Shown here: piece by piece, positions 5,783 to 5,788 of the stretch
Layout: each line of letters starts with the position of its first letter
Position numbering within the stretch: the first letter of the stretch is position 1
From: HyVt-560 sp964577195
GTDB taxonomy: Bacteria; Pseudomonadota; Gammaproteobacteria; UWMA-0217
Reading direction: 5' to 3'
Assembly: GCA_964577195.1 (NCBI GenBank)
Contig: CAZNYF010000171.1
Location: 1-5,788 of the forward strand
DNA length: 5,788 bases
Notes under the pieces: model-generated
Databases searched by the model: none
Told to the model about the DNA's origin: nothing
What the model saw: only the letters and a program-made list of their open reading frames with translations
Program-made: the position numbers and the translations under genes

Positions 5783-5788
5783 TCTGTG

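Noticed and set aside
1..5788. CRISPR array, tRNA or rRNA gene
   Set aside because: There are no regularly spaced direct repeats, and I saw no tRNA-like arm set or rRNA signature on either strand.

Overview
The window holds four protein genes and several small mobile or repeated DNA elements. The proteins suggest a gammaproteobacterium, probably a sulfur oxidiser or methanotroph or a relative of those groups. It has a Methylococcus-type pyrophosphate-dependent phosphofructokinase, a single-subunit ATP sulfurylase of the Sat type rather than CysDN, and a REP pair with the GTAG start seen in gammaproteobacterial REPs. Species cannot be named from the sequence, and the lineage is an inference.

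Left part (about 1-2826, minus strand): sat (2826-1636) is followed after 116 bp by pfp (1519-260), in the same direction. The gap is mostly a REPIN, that is two inverted REP units. A clear rho-independent terminator lies after pfp at 205-229. No terminator with a T-run separates the two genes, so they may be co-transcribed. Both enzymes handle pyrophosphate: Sat couples sulfate/APS to ATP/PPi, and PFP couples fructose-6-phosphate/fructose-1,6-bisphosphate to PPi/Pi. This pairing is the most interesting metabolic point of the window.

Middle (2827-3489): no convincing gene. It holds the sat leader, a degraded hairpin element ending in TTTAGAGATGCC (about 2990-3140), and an intact-looking 165-bp palindromic MITE (3231-3395) with 21-22 bp terminal inverted repeats and CTAG at both ends. 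The two elements share an almost identical hairpin tip.

Right part (3490-5788, plus strand): a small cytosolic cupin protein, then 486 bp of AT-rich non-coding DNA with inverted repeats, then a secreted beta-propeller protein of the DUF4185/sialidase-like type starting with TTG, ending in a terminator at 5726-5745. These two genes are not obviously related to each other or to sulfur or PPi metabolism.

I see no CRISPR array, tRNA, rRNA or transposase gene. No clearly new multi-gene system is visible. The best candidates for novelty are the MITE and its relative, and the sat-REPIN-pfp arrangement.
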